A stretch of 64,000 bases of DNA. Origin: Hyphomonas sp. (GTDB taxonomy: Bacteria; Pseudomonadota; Alphaproteobacteria; Caulobacterales; Hyphomonadaceae). Location: NCBI RefSeq assembly GCF_017792385.1, contig NZ_CP051230.1, positions 2,294,001-2,358,000 of the forward strand, given 5' to 3'. Of the stretch, positions 8,898 to 16,545 are shown in pieces (position 1 is the first letter of the stretch; each line of letters begins with the position of its first letter). Both the position numbers and the translations under genes were made by a program. The notes under the pieces are model-generated. The model was not told where the DNA came from. It ran no database searches and saw only the letters and a program-made list of their open reading frames with translations.

Positions 8898-8913
8898 AAA
8901 TAAGGCTCGTGTC

Positions 8914-9135
8914 ATGTCTGCCAAGCTCTTGCCGTTCCGATCCGCTGCCGCACTGTCCTGCGACCGGTTGAAACGCGCTGAAACGCAGCGAGACGCGATG
9001 CACACCCATGCACAGGTTTCGGGCTTCTGGCTGGACCGTCTGATCGCGACGGGAGACCCGGAAGACACAGTTTCCATGCTTCATCGCCAGCAAAGCTGGC
9101 TGGCCATGATGCAGGACCGGCTGGCCGGGGGATGA
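8914..9135 (+). CDS. Small hypothetical protein (73 aa)
   Basis: A 73-residue soluble protein with no recognised family. The middle carries a segment (CDRLKRAETQRDAM) encoded by a tract of 10-bp-phased repeats that recurs before the M20 peptidase at 63.3 kb. The C-terminus is hydrophobic-amphipathic (SGFWLDRL; QQSWLAMMQDRLAGG). The ATG at 8914 is preferred over a TTG 24 bases upstream because the TTG overlaps the Fur-like box. A strong terminator follows at 9201. The clean box-gene-terminator layout supports a real single-gene unit; the function is unknown. Confidence 0.55.
   Translation: MSAKLLPFRSAAALSCDRLKRAETQRDAMHTHAQVSGFWLDRLIATGDPEDTVSMLHRQQSWLAMMQDRLAGG
8959..9008 (+). repeat. 10-bp-phased direct repeat tract, copy A
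   Basis: Consecutive 10-base units TGCGACCGGT, TGAAACGCGC, TGAAACGCAG, CGAGACGCGA and TGCACACCCA run from 8959 to 9008. The core TGAAACGCGCTGAAACG (8969-8985) recurs exactly at 63283-63299. In this copy the tract is inside the small ORF at 8914. Confidence 0.6.
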
Positions 9136-9200
9136 GGGATCCCTGGCCAGCCGGAAGTCCTCTCCACTGCGAGGATCGGATCGGTCGCGCAAACTGAAAA

Positions 9201-9234
9201 GCCGGTGCAGATCTCTCCGCACCGGCTTCTTTTT
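9201..9234 (+). terminator. Rho-independent terminator
   Basis: GCCGGTGC (9201-9208) pairs perfectly with GCACCGGC (9219-9226) over a 10-base loop, followed by TTCTTTTT. It ends the small gene at 8914. On the minus strand the same stem is followed by TTTTCAGTTT, so it may also end the GH43 transcript's downstream read-through. Confidence 0.85.
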
Positions 9235-9254
9235 GTTCAGGTTTTCAGATTTGC

Positions 9255-10430
9255 CTAGTCGCCCGGCATCGGGTCGACCGGCTCGATCGTGCCGTCTTCA
9301 TTGAGCGTCAGTTCGGCGATCTTCACATTGCGCAGATGGCTTTTCCCGCTCAGCTGCACATCATGATAGGCCAGATAATACTGCCCATCATGCTCGAAGA
9401 TCGAATGATGGTTCGTCCATCCCTCAACCGGCTGGTTCACGACGCCCTGATAGGTGAACGGGCCATAGGGGCTATCCCCGGTCGCATACACGATCAGATG
9501 CGTGTCGCCGGTGGAATAGGAGAGGTAGTATTTGTCACCGATCTTGTTGACCCAGGCGGCTTCGAAGAAGCGGCGTGCATGGTCCTTCGCCTTGATGGGC
9601 TCGCCATTTTCGTCGAGAATCATCACGTCCTTCGGCGCTTCCGCAAAGGACACCATATCGTCAGCCATCTGGGCGATTTTCGGCATCAGGGCAACATCGT
9701 CCGGCTGGCCGGCCTCGTCCTCGCTGGTCAGGGGGTCGTCATTGACGAGATCGGTGTTCAGGGTCGGGTCGGGATTGTATTCGCCGGTTGCCCAGCGCTG
9801 CAGCTGGCCGCCCCAGATGCCGCCGAAATACATGTAGTATTCCCCGTCCGTATCCTCGAACACGCTGGGGTCCATCGAGAAGGACCCCTCGATTGGCTCG
9901 GGCTCGGCAACGAACGGGCCGGTCGGGCTGTCTGACACCGCCGCACCGATAAAGAACACGCCGTCAGCATCCTTGGCCGGGAAGTAGAGATAGTATTTGC
10001 CATCCTTGTGCGCGGCATCCGGCGCCCACATCTGCTGCGCCGTCCAGGCCACATCGTCAACATCCAGCGCGACATCATGAATGGTCACCTCGCCGCCGAC
10101 TTCATCCATGGACAGGACGATATAGTCGCGCATCGCATACTGGCTGCCGAGGTCGTCTTCAGGGATGCCGGCGTCGTAATCGTGACTTGGATAGACATAG
10201 ATGCGGCCATCGTCCCAAACGTGCACCGACGGGTCCGCGGTGAAGATTTCGGAAACGAGCGGCTGGTTCAGATATTTGGACCCCGCCGCTTCCGCATCCG
10301 CCGCATCAGCCGTCTCGACTGGCGGGTCGGCGACTTCGGTCTCGGTCACCGGCGTGGCCGGTTCGCCAGAGCAGGCAGCTGCCGCCATCAATATGATAGC
10401 GCTACCAAAAATCAGTCTGGATTTTCGCAT
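9255..10430 (-). CDS. GH43-family glycoside hydrolase, lipoprotein
   Basis: A 391-residue predicted lipoprotein: signal peptide with lipobox AAAC (mature Cys at about residue 20), an acidic linker, then a five-bladed beta-propeller of glycoside hydrolase family 43. Blade motifs with the expected acidic residues are visible: ADPSVHVWDDGRIYVYPSHD (catalytic-base Asp), SFSMDPSVFEDTDGEYYMYF, and a Glu in FFEAAWVNKIGDKYYLSYS. Family members act on xylan or arabinan side chains; the substrate here is not determined. The start at 10430 is set by the signal peptide. A LacI-type palindrome lies inside codons 8-12. Confidence 0.88.
   Translation of the reverse strand: MRKSRLIFGSAIILMAAAACSGEPATPVTETEVADPPVETADAADAEAAGSKYLNQPLVSEIFTADPSVHVWDDGRIYVYPSHDYDAGIPEDDLGSQYAMRDYIVLSMDEVGGEVTIHDVALDVDDVAWTAQQMWAPDAAHKDGKYYLYFPAKDADGVFFIGAAVSDSPTGPFVAEPEPIEGSFSMDPSVFEDTDGEYYMYFGGIWGGQLQRWATGEYNPDPTLNTDLVNDDPLTSEDEAGQPDDVALMPKIAQMADDMVSFAEAPKDVMILDENGEPIKAKDHARRFFEAAWVNKIGDKYYLSYSTGDTHLIVYATGDSPYGPFTYQGVVNQPVEGWTNHHSIFEHDGQYYLAYHDVQLSGKSHLRNVKIAELTLNEDGTIEPVDPMPGD
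10394..10407. promoter_or_regulatory. LacI-family-type operator candidate in the GH43 gene start
   Basis: On the minus strand the site reads TGGTAGCGCTATCA, a near-perfect palindrome around a central CG. It matches the site before the DUF1593 gene at 24948 in the pattern TGRTANCGNTAYCA. It lies 23-36 bases inside the GH43 coding sequence, a position where a LacI-type repressor could act as a roadblock. The regulator gene is not in the window. Confidence 0.45.
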
Positions 10431-10557
10431 TCCGTTTTCTCCCTCGGACACAATCTCTGTCATTGTCGTGAATTGCGGGGCAGTCTGGCCTGAAGCGCAG
10501 TTCAGGGCAAGGGGTGTCCGCAACGTCACGCCTTGCCCAACATGGATCAATCGCTAG

Positions 10558-10575
10558 TTTCCGTTTACGTAAACG
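10558..10575. promoter_or_regulatory. LiuR/MerR-like palindromic operator
   Basis: CGTTTACGTAAACG at 10562-10575 is a perfect 14-bp palindrome. With the flank TTTC at 10558 the site reads TTTCCGTTTACGTAAA, close to the TTTACG-N-CGTAAA pattern described for LiuR, a MerR-family regulator of branched-chain amino acid and fatty-acid degradation. It sits 41 bases before the nitronate monooxygenase ATG. The LiuR assignment is inference. Confidence 0.5.
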
Positions 10576-10615
10576 ACGTTGTTGTCAGACGTCAGTCTCA
10601 GGTGAGGAAACTTTC

Positions 10616-11611
10616 ATGGCATTGCCCCCCATTCTCCAGAATCTGCGCCTGCCGGTCATCGGTTCGCCGCTGTTCATCATTTCCAATCCCGATCTCGTCA
10701 TTGCCCAGTGCAAGGCCGGGATTGTTGGCAGCTTTCCGGCGCTGAATGCGCGCCCGGAACACGTGCTGGACGAGTGGCTGGACCGGATCACGACCGAACT
10801 GGCCGAATACAATGAAAAGAATCCGGACCGGCCTGCGGCCCCGTTCGCAGTGAACCAGATCGTCCACAAGACCAATAACCGCCTCGATCATGACGTGGAA
10901 ATGTGTGTGAAGTACAAGGTGCCGATCGTCATCACCTCGCTCGGCGCCCGTCAGGAAGTGAATGATGCCATCCATTCCTATGGCGGCATCGTCCTGCATG
11001 ACATCATCAATGTGGTCTTCGCCCACAAGGCACTGGAAAAGGGGGCCGACGGCCTGATCGCGGTCTGCACCGGAGCCGGCGGCCATGCCGGCACGCTGTC
11101 TCCCTTTGCGCTGATCCAGGAGATCCGCCAGTTCTTCGACGGGCCGCTGGCCCTGTCCGGCTCCATCGCCAATGGTGGTGCCATTGCTGCGGCACAGGCC
11201 ATGGGCGCGGACCTGGCCTATATGGGGTCCGCCTTCATTTCCTGTCACGAGGCCAATGCGGTCGAAGGCTACAAGGACATGATCGTCGACTCCAAGGCAG
11301 GCGACATTGTCTATTCAAATCTGTTCACCGGTGTTCACGGCAACTATCTCGCCCCCTCCATTGCCAAGGCGGGGCTGGACCCGAACGATCTGCCGGAAAG
11401 CGATCCGAGTGCCATGAATTTCGGCTCCGGCGGCAATCAGGAAGCCAAGGCCTGGAAAGACATCTGGGGCTGTGGCCAGGGAATCGGCGCCATCGAAAAG
11501 CGCATGTCCACGGCGGAATATGTCGACCGGCTGGCCCGTGAATACGATGAAGCCCGCGCCGCTCTGGCCAAGCGGCAGGCATTCGGCCAGGTACCCGTGG
11601 CGGCGGAGTAA
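10616..11611 (+). CDS. Nitronate monooxygenase / 2-nitropropane dioxygenase-like flavoprotein
   Basis: A 331-residue cytoplasmic FMN-dependent oxygenase-like protein of the nitronate monooxygenase family. The N-terminal LPVIGSPLFIISNPDLV and the flavin/active-site segment CTGAGGHAGTLSPF, with the conserved His, are clear, and the later GSIANGGAIAAAQAMGADLA phosphate-binding loop is present. The ATG at 10616 follows GTGAGG. Many alphaproteobacterial members sit with acyl-CoA metabolism genes and their physiological substrate is unproven. A LiuR-like palindrome upstream fits a fatty-acid or branched-chain degradation link. A strong terminator follows at 11643. Confidence 0.88.
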   Translation: MALPPILQNLRLPVIGSPLFIISNPDLVIAQCKAGIVGSFPALNARPEHVLDEWLDRITTELAEYNEKNPDRPAAPFAVNQIVHKTNNRLDHDVEMCVKYKVPIVITSLGARQEVNDAIHSYGGIVLHDIINVVFAHKALEKGADGLIAVCTGAGGHAGTLSPFALIQEIRQFFDGPLALSGSIANGGAIAAAQAMGADLAYMGSAFISCHEANAVEGYKDMIVDSKAGDIVYSNLFTGVHGNYLAPSIAKAGLDPNDLPESDPSAMNFGSGGNQEAKAWKDIWGCGQGIGAIEKRMSTAEYVDRLAREYDEARAALAKRQAFGQVPVAAE

Positions 11612-11642
11612 TCGAGCCCAGTCCCCGCCCAAAACCTTCACG

Positions 11643-11678
11643 ACGCCCCTGAAATCCCCGTGGTTTCAGGGGCGTTTT
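11643..11678 (+). terminator. Rho-independent terminator after nitronate monooxygenase
   Basis: A perfect 12-bp stem (ACGCCCCTGAAA at 11643-11654 with TTTCAGGGGCGT at 11664-11675), a 9-base loop, and a short T tail (11675-11678). It separates the monooxygenase from the lysis-like cassette that begins soon after. Confidence 0.88.
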
Positions 11679-11732
11679 CCATTGCGCACCGGAATGAATC
11701 CGGCGGAGCGTGCGCCATGTCAGCCTTTGCGC

Positions 11733-12152
11733 ATGCTGATCCGATCCGTTTCCCTGTTCGACACAACCGGCTGGTGCTGGCCGCATTTCTCGCCGAGAGA
11801 ACTTGCCTGCAAATGTGGCGGCCGGTTCTGCGACGGTGAGTACTGGCATGATCCGTCATTCCTGGACGCGCTCGAGGCGCTGCGCAGGCGCGTGGGGCGG
11901 CCGCTGATGGTCAATTCGGGTCATCGGTGCGCGGGATGGAACGCTGAAATCGGCGGCGCACCGCAGTCCCGGCATCTCGAAATTGCCGTTGATATTTCCC
12001 TGATCGGGCATGACCGGTTCATTCTGCTGGCAGCGGCCGAGCAACTCGGCTTCACCGGCATCGGCCTTGGCCGGAACTTCCTGCATCTGGATCGCCGCCT
12101 GCAACCGGCACGCTGGTACTACAAGAGGAGCCGGTCATCATGGCGGAACTGA
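11733..12152 (+). CDS. Peptidase M15-family endolysin-like protein
   Basis: A 139-residue M15-type (D-Ala-D-Ala carboxypeptidase / L-Ala-D-Glu endopeptidase fold) protein. The zinc site is readable: His in SGHRC, the SRHLEIAVDI block (His and Asp), and the terminal HLD in NFLHLDRRLQPARWYY. An N-terminal CKCGG..C segment may be an added small zinc knuckle. The start could also be the in-frame ATG at 11694; neither has a strong ribosome-binding site. Its 3' end overlaps the GTA-type holin by 13 bases, so this looks like an endolysin-holin cassette. No export signal is seen, as expected for an enzyme released by a holin. Confidence 0.8.
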   Translation: MLIRSVSLFDTTGWCWPHFSPRELACKCGGRFCDGEYWHDPSFLDALEALRRRVGRPLMVNSGHRCAGWNAEIGGAPQSRHLEIAVDISLIGHDRFILLAAAEQLGFTGIGLGRNFLHLDRRLQPARWYYKRSRSSWRN

Positions 12153-12607
12153 TCGGTCTCGCTGCCAGCGCAGCGGGCGGCGGCGTGTTCGGCCTGCTTG
12201 GCACGGTCATCGGACGCGCAGCCGGATATTTCGAACAGCGCCAGACGCAAGCGCATGAACGGGCGCGCTGGTCACACGAGGCACATCTCGCCGGATTGCA
12301 GATGCAGGCAAGGCGCGAAGCCAGCGAGGCCGCGGCCGACCTGGCCGATGCAAAGGGACGCTGGGAGGGGCTGGCCGCCTCGATCCGGGCCGAGGCGGCA
12401 ATCGGCGACAGCTACGCCTGGGTCAACGCCGTGCGGGCACTGACCCGGCCGGTACTGACCCTGCTCCTGTGGCTGATCACCTGGCTGGTCTTCCTGGCCT
12501 CGCCGGCCGCCGAGCAGGCGAAGATTGTGGAGACTGCCACCTTTGCCGCCACGGCGGCGACGCTCTGGTGGTTCGGGGATCGCGGCGCACAGCGTACGCT
12601 GCGTTGA
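12140..12607 (+). CDS. GTA-type 3-TM holin-like protein
   Basis: A 155-residue membrane protein resembling the 'GTA holin, 3 TM' family of gene transfer agents. It has a Gly/Ala-rich N-terminal hydrophobic stretch (about residues 8-30), a long charged, probably coiled-coil region (about 32-90; many Ala, Glu, Arg), and two C-terminal membrane segments (VLTLLLWLITWLVFLA and TATFAATAATLWWF). A good ribosome-binding site (AAGAGGAG) precedes the ATG. The overlap with the M15 peptidase makes a two-gene lysis cassette. No capsid, terminase or tail genes are nearby. Confidence 0.8.
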   Translation: MAELIGLAASAAGGGVFGLLGTVIGRAAGYFEQRQTQAHERARWSHEAHLAGLQMQARREASEAAADLADAKGRWEGLAASIRAEAAIGDSYAWVNAVRALTRPVLTLLLWLITWLVFLASPAAEQAKIVETATFAATAATLWWFGDRGAQRTLR

Positions 12608-12659
12608 CCGCCGGGCGCGCGCCGGTCCATCCTGTCCCGAACACAAGAGGGCAGGCGAC

Positions 12660-14141
12660 ATGGGCGACTATATTCTCGTCATTGATGAGGGCACCACATC
12701 CACGCGGGCGATCGTGTTCGACCGGGACCTGACAGAGGTCGCGCTGGCGCAGGAAGACATTCCGCTGGCCTATCCGGATGATGGCTGGGTCGAGCAGGAT
12801 GGCGAGGAGATCTGGGACAAGACGCTGGCCGTCTGCCGCGCAGCGATTGCCGACGCCGGGGGTGTGGACCGAATTGCCGGCATCGGCATCACCAATCAAC
12901 GCGAGACGACGCTCGTCTGGGATCGTGCCAGCGGCGAACCGGTTGCGCCGGCCATCATCTGGCAGGACCGACGAACGGCGCAGACGTGCGAGCGGCTGAA
13001 GCAGGCCGGACATGAGGCGGAGGTTCAGGAGGAGACAGGCCTGCTGATCGATCCCTATTTCTCCGGCACCAAGATCGGCTGGGTCCTGGACAATGTGGAC
13101 GGCGCCCGCGCCCGCGCTGAAGCGGGGGAACTTGCCTTCGGCACCGTGGAGAGTTTCCTGATCTGGAAACTGACCGGCGGCGCGTCCCATGTGACCGATG
13201 TGACCAATGCGTCGCGCACGCTGCTCTACCGGCTCGGGCTTGGCGGGCAAGGCGGCTGGAGTGACCGGATGTGCACCCTGCTGAATGTGCCCGGCGCGAT
13301 GCTGCCGGAAATCCGGCAGAACGCGGACGCATTCGGCATCAGCGATGCGGCCCTGTTCGGCAAGGCGCTGCCCATCCTGTCGGCGGCGGGGGACCAGCAG
13401 TCGGCCCTGGTGGGGCAGGCCTGTCTGGATCCGGGGACGGCCAAGATCACCTATGGCACGGGCGCTTTCCTGGTCGCCAATTGCGGGGACACGCGACCAC
13501 ATTCCGCCAATCGCCTGCTCGGCACGGTCGGCTATGAAGTGCCGGGACGGGGGGCGATGGCGCTGGAAGGCTCGATCTTCAATGCGGGCACGATCGTGCA
13601 ATGGCTGCGCGATGATCTCCGCCTGATCGAGGATGCTGCGGAAAGCGCGAAAGTGGCAGCCGGCCTGCCGGGCAATGGCGGCGTCTACATCGTGCCGGCC
13701 TTTACCGGTCTTGGCGCGCCGCATTGGGAGCCCGATGCGCGTGGAACGATGACCGGAATCACCCGCGCGACCACGGCGGAACATCTCGTGCGGGCAGGGC
13801 TGGAATCCGTTGCCTACCAGACGCGGGATCTGCTCGACGCGTTCGAGGCCGATGGCGTGGCCATCAGGGAGTTGCGGGTCGATGGCGGCATGGTGGCGAA
13901 TGACTGGCTGATGCAATTCATCGCCGATATCTGCGAGCGCCCGATCCTGCGGCCGGACTATCGCGAAATGACGGCCTTGGGGGCAGCAGCCCTCGCGGCG
14001 ATGCAGCTGGGCTGGCTGGCGCCGGACGACTGGGCGAGGCGCCCCGTGCCGGGCACACGGTTCGAGCCGCAAATGGAAAAGACCGCCTCGGCCCGCCTTC
14101 GCCGCGGCTGGGCCACCGCCCTGCGCAAGACCCTGGCCTGA
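12660..14141 (+). CDS. glpK: Glycerol kinase
   Basis: A 493-residue FGGY-family glycerol kinase that phosphorylates glycerol with ATP to sn-glycerol 3-phosphate in the cytoplasm. Family signatures are clear: VIDEGTTSTRAIVFD at the N-terminus, GITNQRETT, the ATP-site GTGAF, and GGMVANDWLMQFIADI near the C-terminus. The length is typical. The ATG at 12660 follows AAGAGGG. No glpF or glpD is adjacent, so it appears as a single-gene unit, ended by the terminator at 14180. The Asp-Glu in VIDEGTT, where many homologues have DQGTT, is a conservative change. Confidence 0.95.
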   Translation: MGDYILVIDEGTTSTRAIVFDRDLTEVALAQEDIPLAYPDDGWVEQDGEEIWDKTLAVCRAAIADAGGVDRIAGIGITNQRETTLVWDRASGEPVAPAIIWQDRRTAQTCERLKQAGHEAEVQEETGLLIDPYFSGTKIGWVLDNVDGARARAEAGELAFGTVESFLIWKLTGGASHVTDVTNASRTLLYRLGLGGQGGWSDRMCTLLNVPGAMLPEIRQNADAFGISDAALFGKALPILSAAGDQQSALVGQACLDPGTAKITYGTGAFLVANCGDTRPHSANRLLGTVGYEVPGRGAMALEGSIFNAGTIVQWLRDDLRLIEDAAESAKVAAGLPGNGGVYIVPAFTGLGAPHWEPDARGTMTGITRATTAEHLVRAGLESVAYQTRDLLDAFEADGVAIRELRVDGGMVANDWLMQFIADICERPILRPDYREMTALGAAALAAMQLGWLAPDDWARRPVPGTRFEPQMEKTASARLRRGWATALRKTLA

Positions 14142-14179
14142 CCCTCCGTCCGATCCCGTTTCAGACTACTCCCAAGAAA

Positions 14180-14207
14180 AAAGGGCGGACCCGAGGGTCC
14201 GCCCTTT
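14180..14207 (+). terminator. Rho-independent terminator (shared-stem type)
   Basis: AAAGGGCGGACCC (14180-14192) and GGGTCCGCCCTTT (14195-14207) form a near-continuous palindrome between glpK and the convergent S9 peptidase gene. Runs of A before and T after make it potentially bidirectional. The same 13-bp arms recur at 19559. Confidence 0.85.
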
Positions 14208-14231
14208 CTGATTTGAACTGCGGGCAGTGAC

Positions 14232-16250
14232 CTACATGCCGCAGGTCGTGTTCAGGAAGGTCTCGATCTCTTCCAGCACCCGTTCCTTGTGTTCCGGCAG
14301 CCATTTCACGCTTTGGTGACCCATCTGCTTGAGTTCAATGAACTTGCTTCCTGGCTGCTTGTTCTTGATCGCATTGTAGAATTCGCGGCTGTGGAAGATC
14401 GGAACGCGGACGTCATAATCACCATGATAGATCAGGATCGGAATGTTGATCTTGTCCGTGTTCTGCATCGGGTCCATGCCCTTCACGGTGTCGCCCTGGA
14501 AAATTCTCTGGATGCGGTTGTCACCCCATTCATTCGAAAGCTTCGCCAGGTTTGAAACGCCCGCGCCGGCAATCGCGCACTGATACGGGCTGTTCGGACG
14601 GACCGAGGCGGCAAAAGCGGCGAACCCGCCATAGGAGTAGCCGTGGATGGCAATCTTGTCGGCGTCGACATAGCCATTATCGACCAGCCATGCTGCGCCG
14701 TCATCCTTGTCGTCCTGCATCTTCTGGCCCCATTCCTTGTCGCCGGCAAGCCAGAGTTCACGACCCCAACCCTGGCTTCCGCGATACTGGGGTTGCATGA
14801 TGACATAGCCGCGGCTTGCGAAATACTGGGTCCAGCCCGAACTGTCGAAGCCGGCGGAGTCACGGGCCCAAGGGCCGCCATGAGGCACGATGATCGCGCC
14901 CTTGGCCTTGTCGCCCTCTTCGTACCCGGCAGGCAGGGTGATGATGGCCGGAATCTTCATACCATCACGCGCGCTGTAATAGACGAATTTCGACTTGCCG
15001 AGATCCTCTTCCTTCAGCCAGGGACGCTGCGATCCGATGACAGCTACCTTGGCCTTGTCGACCAGGAGGAAATAGGCGGGGGCCATGTTTGCGGCGCTGA
15101 CCGTGAAGAGAACACGGTTGCGATCGGCTGTGTAGTCGTTCAGCACGACATTCTTGCCCGGGAAGGCCGCATCAAGGCCATCCTGAATGCTCTTCATCTC
15201 CGGATCGATCCAGTAGGTTTCCTGAACCGGGCCATTGTAGGTGAAGCCGAGGATCTTGCCGAAATCCTGTTCTCGGTTCGAGAAGATCATGCCGGTGGAA
15301 TCAAACTCCGGGTGCGCAAACACCGGGTCGTCGCTGAACGTGTCCGTGTTGGCATCATAGAGGTAGACCGATACCTTGTCGTCGAACTTGTTGGTCGCGA
15401 CGTAATAGTTCCGCGAGCCTTCCTGCTTGCCGACGACTTCCATCGTGTATCGGTTCGCAATCTCGGTTGTCAGGGCAGGCTCGGATTCGAAACCGCCTGA
15501 GCCCGACGGCAGACTGATATACTGACGCCAGGCACCATCCTCGAATTCCAGTTCCGTGCGGGCCACAGGCTCGCCCGTGCGGCTGCTGATCTCGATCTGC
15601 TGGGTGTTGCTTGCCTTGAACAGGAATTTCTCGCGGCCATTCGACAAATCATGCTCGAAATAGCTTGTGCCATTCTTGGTGGTGGCGCGGGAAATCACGA
15701 TCTTGGTCGGGTCGAGTGGCAGGATCGACTGGATCTGCGTTTCGCCTTCCAGTTCGAAACAACGCAGCATCATCTTGTTGGCGCCAACTTCAGCGCGGCC
15801 ATCGGGCAGGTCATCAATTTTCTTGATGCGCTCATCGCCCATATAGACTTTCTGGAGGTATTTCTTGGTCGAGCCGGTTGTCTTGCCTTCGCCGCACCCT
15901 TCAAGTGCGCCGATATAGGGTTGGACCGTAAACCAGAGAGACTTCTTGTTCTTGAGCGCGCTTGCTGCGTAGAACTTCGTCTTGCCGGACGATGGCGTAA
16001 TATTGGACGGAACGAGCGGCTTGCTTGTATCGATGTCCCCGCTCAAATCCCAATAGGCTGCTGCGCGCTGATCCCCGTCATTGGTAGGGTCAGCGATCAC
16101 GCCCACCAGCATGTCCCCTTCAAGAGACATGGATACACTGGAAACAGACGGGTGTTTGGCGAAATCCTCGGCCGAAACGGGATCCGCCTGTGCCGTGAAT
16201 GCCCCCGCCAGCGCGCTGATCAAACCAGCCGCCAGAATGCGATTGCGCAT
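14232..16250 (-). CDS. S9-family prolyl oligopeptidase-like peptidase, exported
   Basis: A 672-residue exported S9 serine peptidase (dipeptidyl/acylaminoacyl peptidase-like). A signal peptide (about residues 1-23, AGAFTAQADP) precedes a beta-propeller-like region and a C-terminal alpha/beta-hydrolase domain. The catalytic triad is visible: Ser539 in GYSYGGFAAF, Asp613 in YHGDYDVRVP, and His645 in MGHQSVKW. The ATG at 16250 is supported by GGAGGA 10 bases upstream; an ORF start nine codons earlier is not. It is divergent from the TonB-dependent receptor at 16546. Periplasmic peptide trimming next to a receptor fits peptide uptake, which is an inference. Confidence 0.92.
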   Translation of the reverse strand: MRNRILAAGLISALAGAFTAQADPVSAEDFAKHPSVSSVSMSLEGDMLVGVIADPTNDGDQRAAAYWDLSGDIDTSKPLVPSNITPSSGKTKFYAASALKNKKSLWFTVQPYIGALEGCGEGKTTGSTKKYLQKVYMGDERIKKIDDLPDGRAEVGANKMMLRCFELEGETQIQSILPLDPTKIVISRATTKNGTSYFEHDLSNGREKFLFKASNTQQIEISSRTGEPVARTELEFEDGAWRQYISLPSGSGGFESEPALTTEIANRYTMEVVGKQEGSRNYYVATNKFDDKVSVYLYDANTDTFSDDPVFAHPEFDSTGMIFSNREQDFGKILGFTYNGPVQETYWIDPEMKSIQDGLDAAFPGKNVVLNDYTADRNRVLFTVSAANMAPAYFLLVDKAKVAVIGSQRPWLKEEDLGKSKFVYYSARDGMKIPAIITLPAGYEEGDKAKGAIIVPHGGPWARDSAGFDSSGWTQYFASRGYVIMQPQYRGSQGWGRELWLAGDKEWGQKMQDDKDDGAAWLVDNGYVDADKIAIHGYSYGGFAAFAASVRPNSPYQCAIAGAGVSNLAKLSNEWGDNRIQRIFQGDTVKGMDPMQNTDKINIPILIYHGDYDVRVPIFHSREFYNAIKNKQPGSKFIELKQMGHQSVKWLPEHKERVLEEIETFLNTTCGM

Positions 16251-16545
16251 CAATACTATCCTCCGAAATTGCTGCATTTACTATTTAAGCCGTGAGGCAC
16301 ACCGTCAAGCATTCGATGCACCGACGCGACAAAGCTGTTGCGTCACATTTTCCGCACGAGGCATGAATGTGGCGAAAAAAACACAGTAGGGCGGCAGAAA
16401 CTGCCTCAGGCCTGAATTTTATGTCATGAAATCTTGTCAGTTCTGCAACCGGCGTTCAACGTAACTGCTAGGCCTGCTGTGATTGCGGGTGCTGGGTGGA
16501 AAACACCGGGCTTAGGTGAGAAAACTTATTTCAGGGGAAATACTG
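16251..16545. promoter_or_regulatory. Divergent control region between S9 peptidase and TonB receptor
   Basis: A 295-base, comparatively AT-rich gap that must hold both promoters. I see no confident -35/-10 pair and no coding sequence. TTGTCA at about 16434 is a possible -35 for the receptor but no good -10 follows at 17 bases. Confidence 0.5.

Noticed and set aside
8788..8913. Possible cobalamin riboswitch upstream of the B12-dependent mutase operon
   Set aside because: The gap is only 126 bases and no B12-box-like sequence or long structured leader is seen.
11694..12607. Prophage remnant interpretation of the M15 peptidase and holin
   Set aside because: Only two genes, no integrase, capsid, terminase or att-like repeats; normal base composition. 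A GTA-type lysis cassette fits better.
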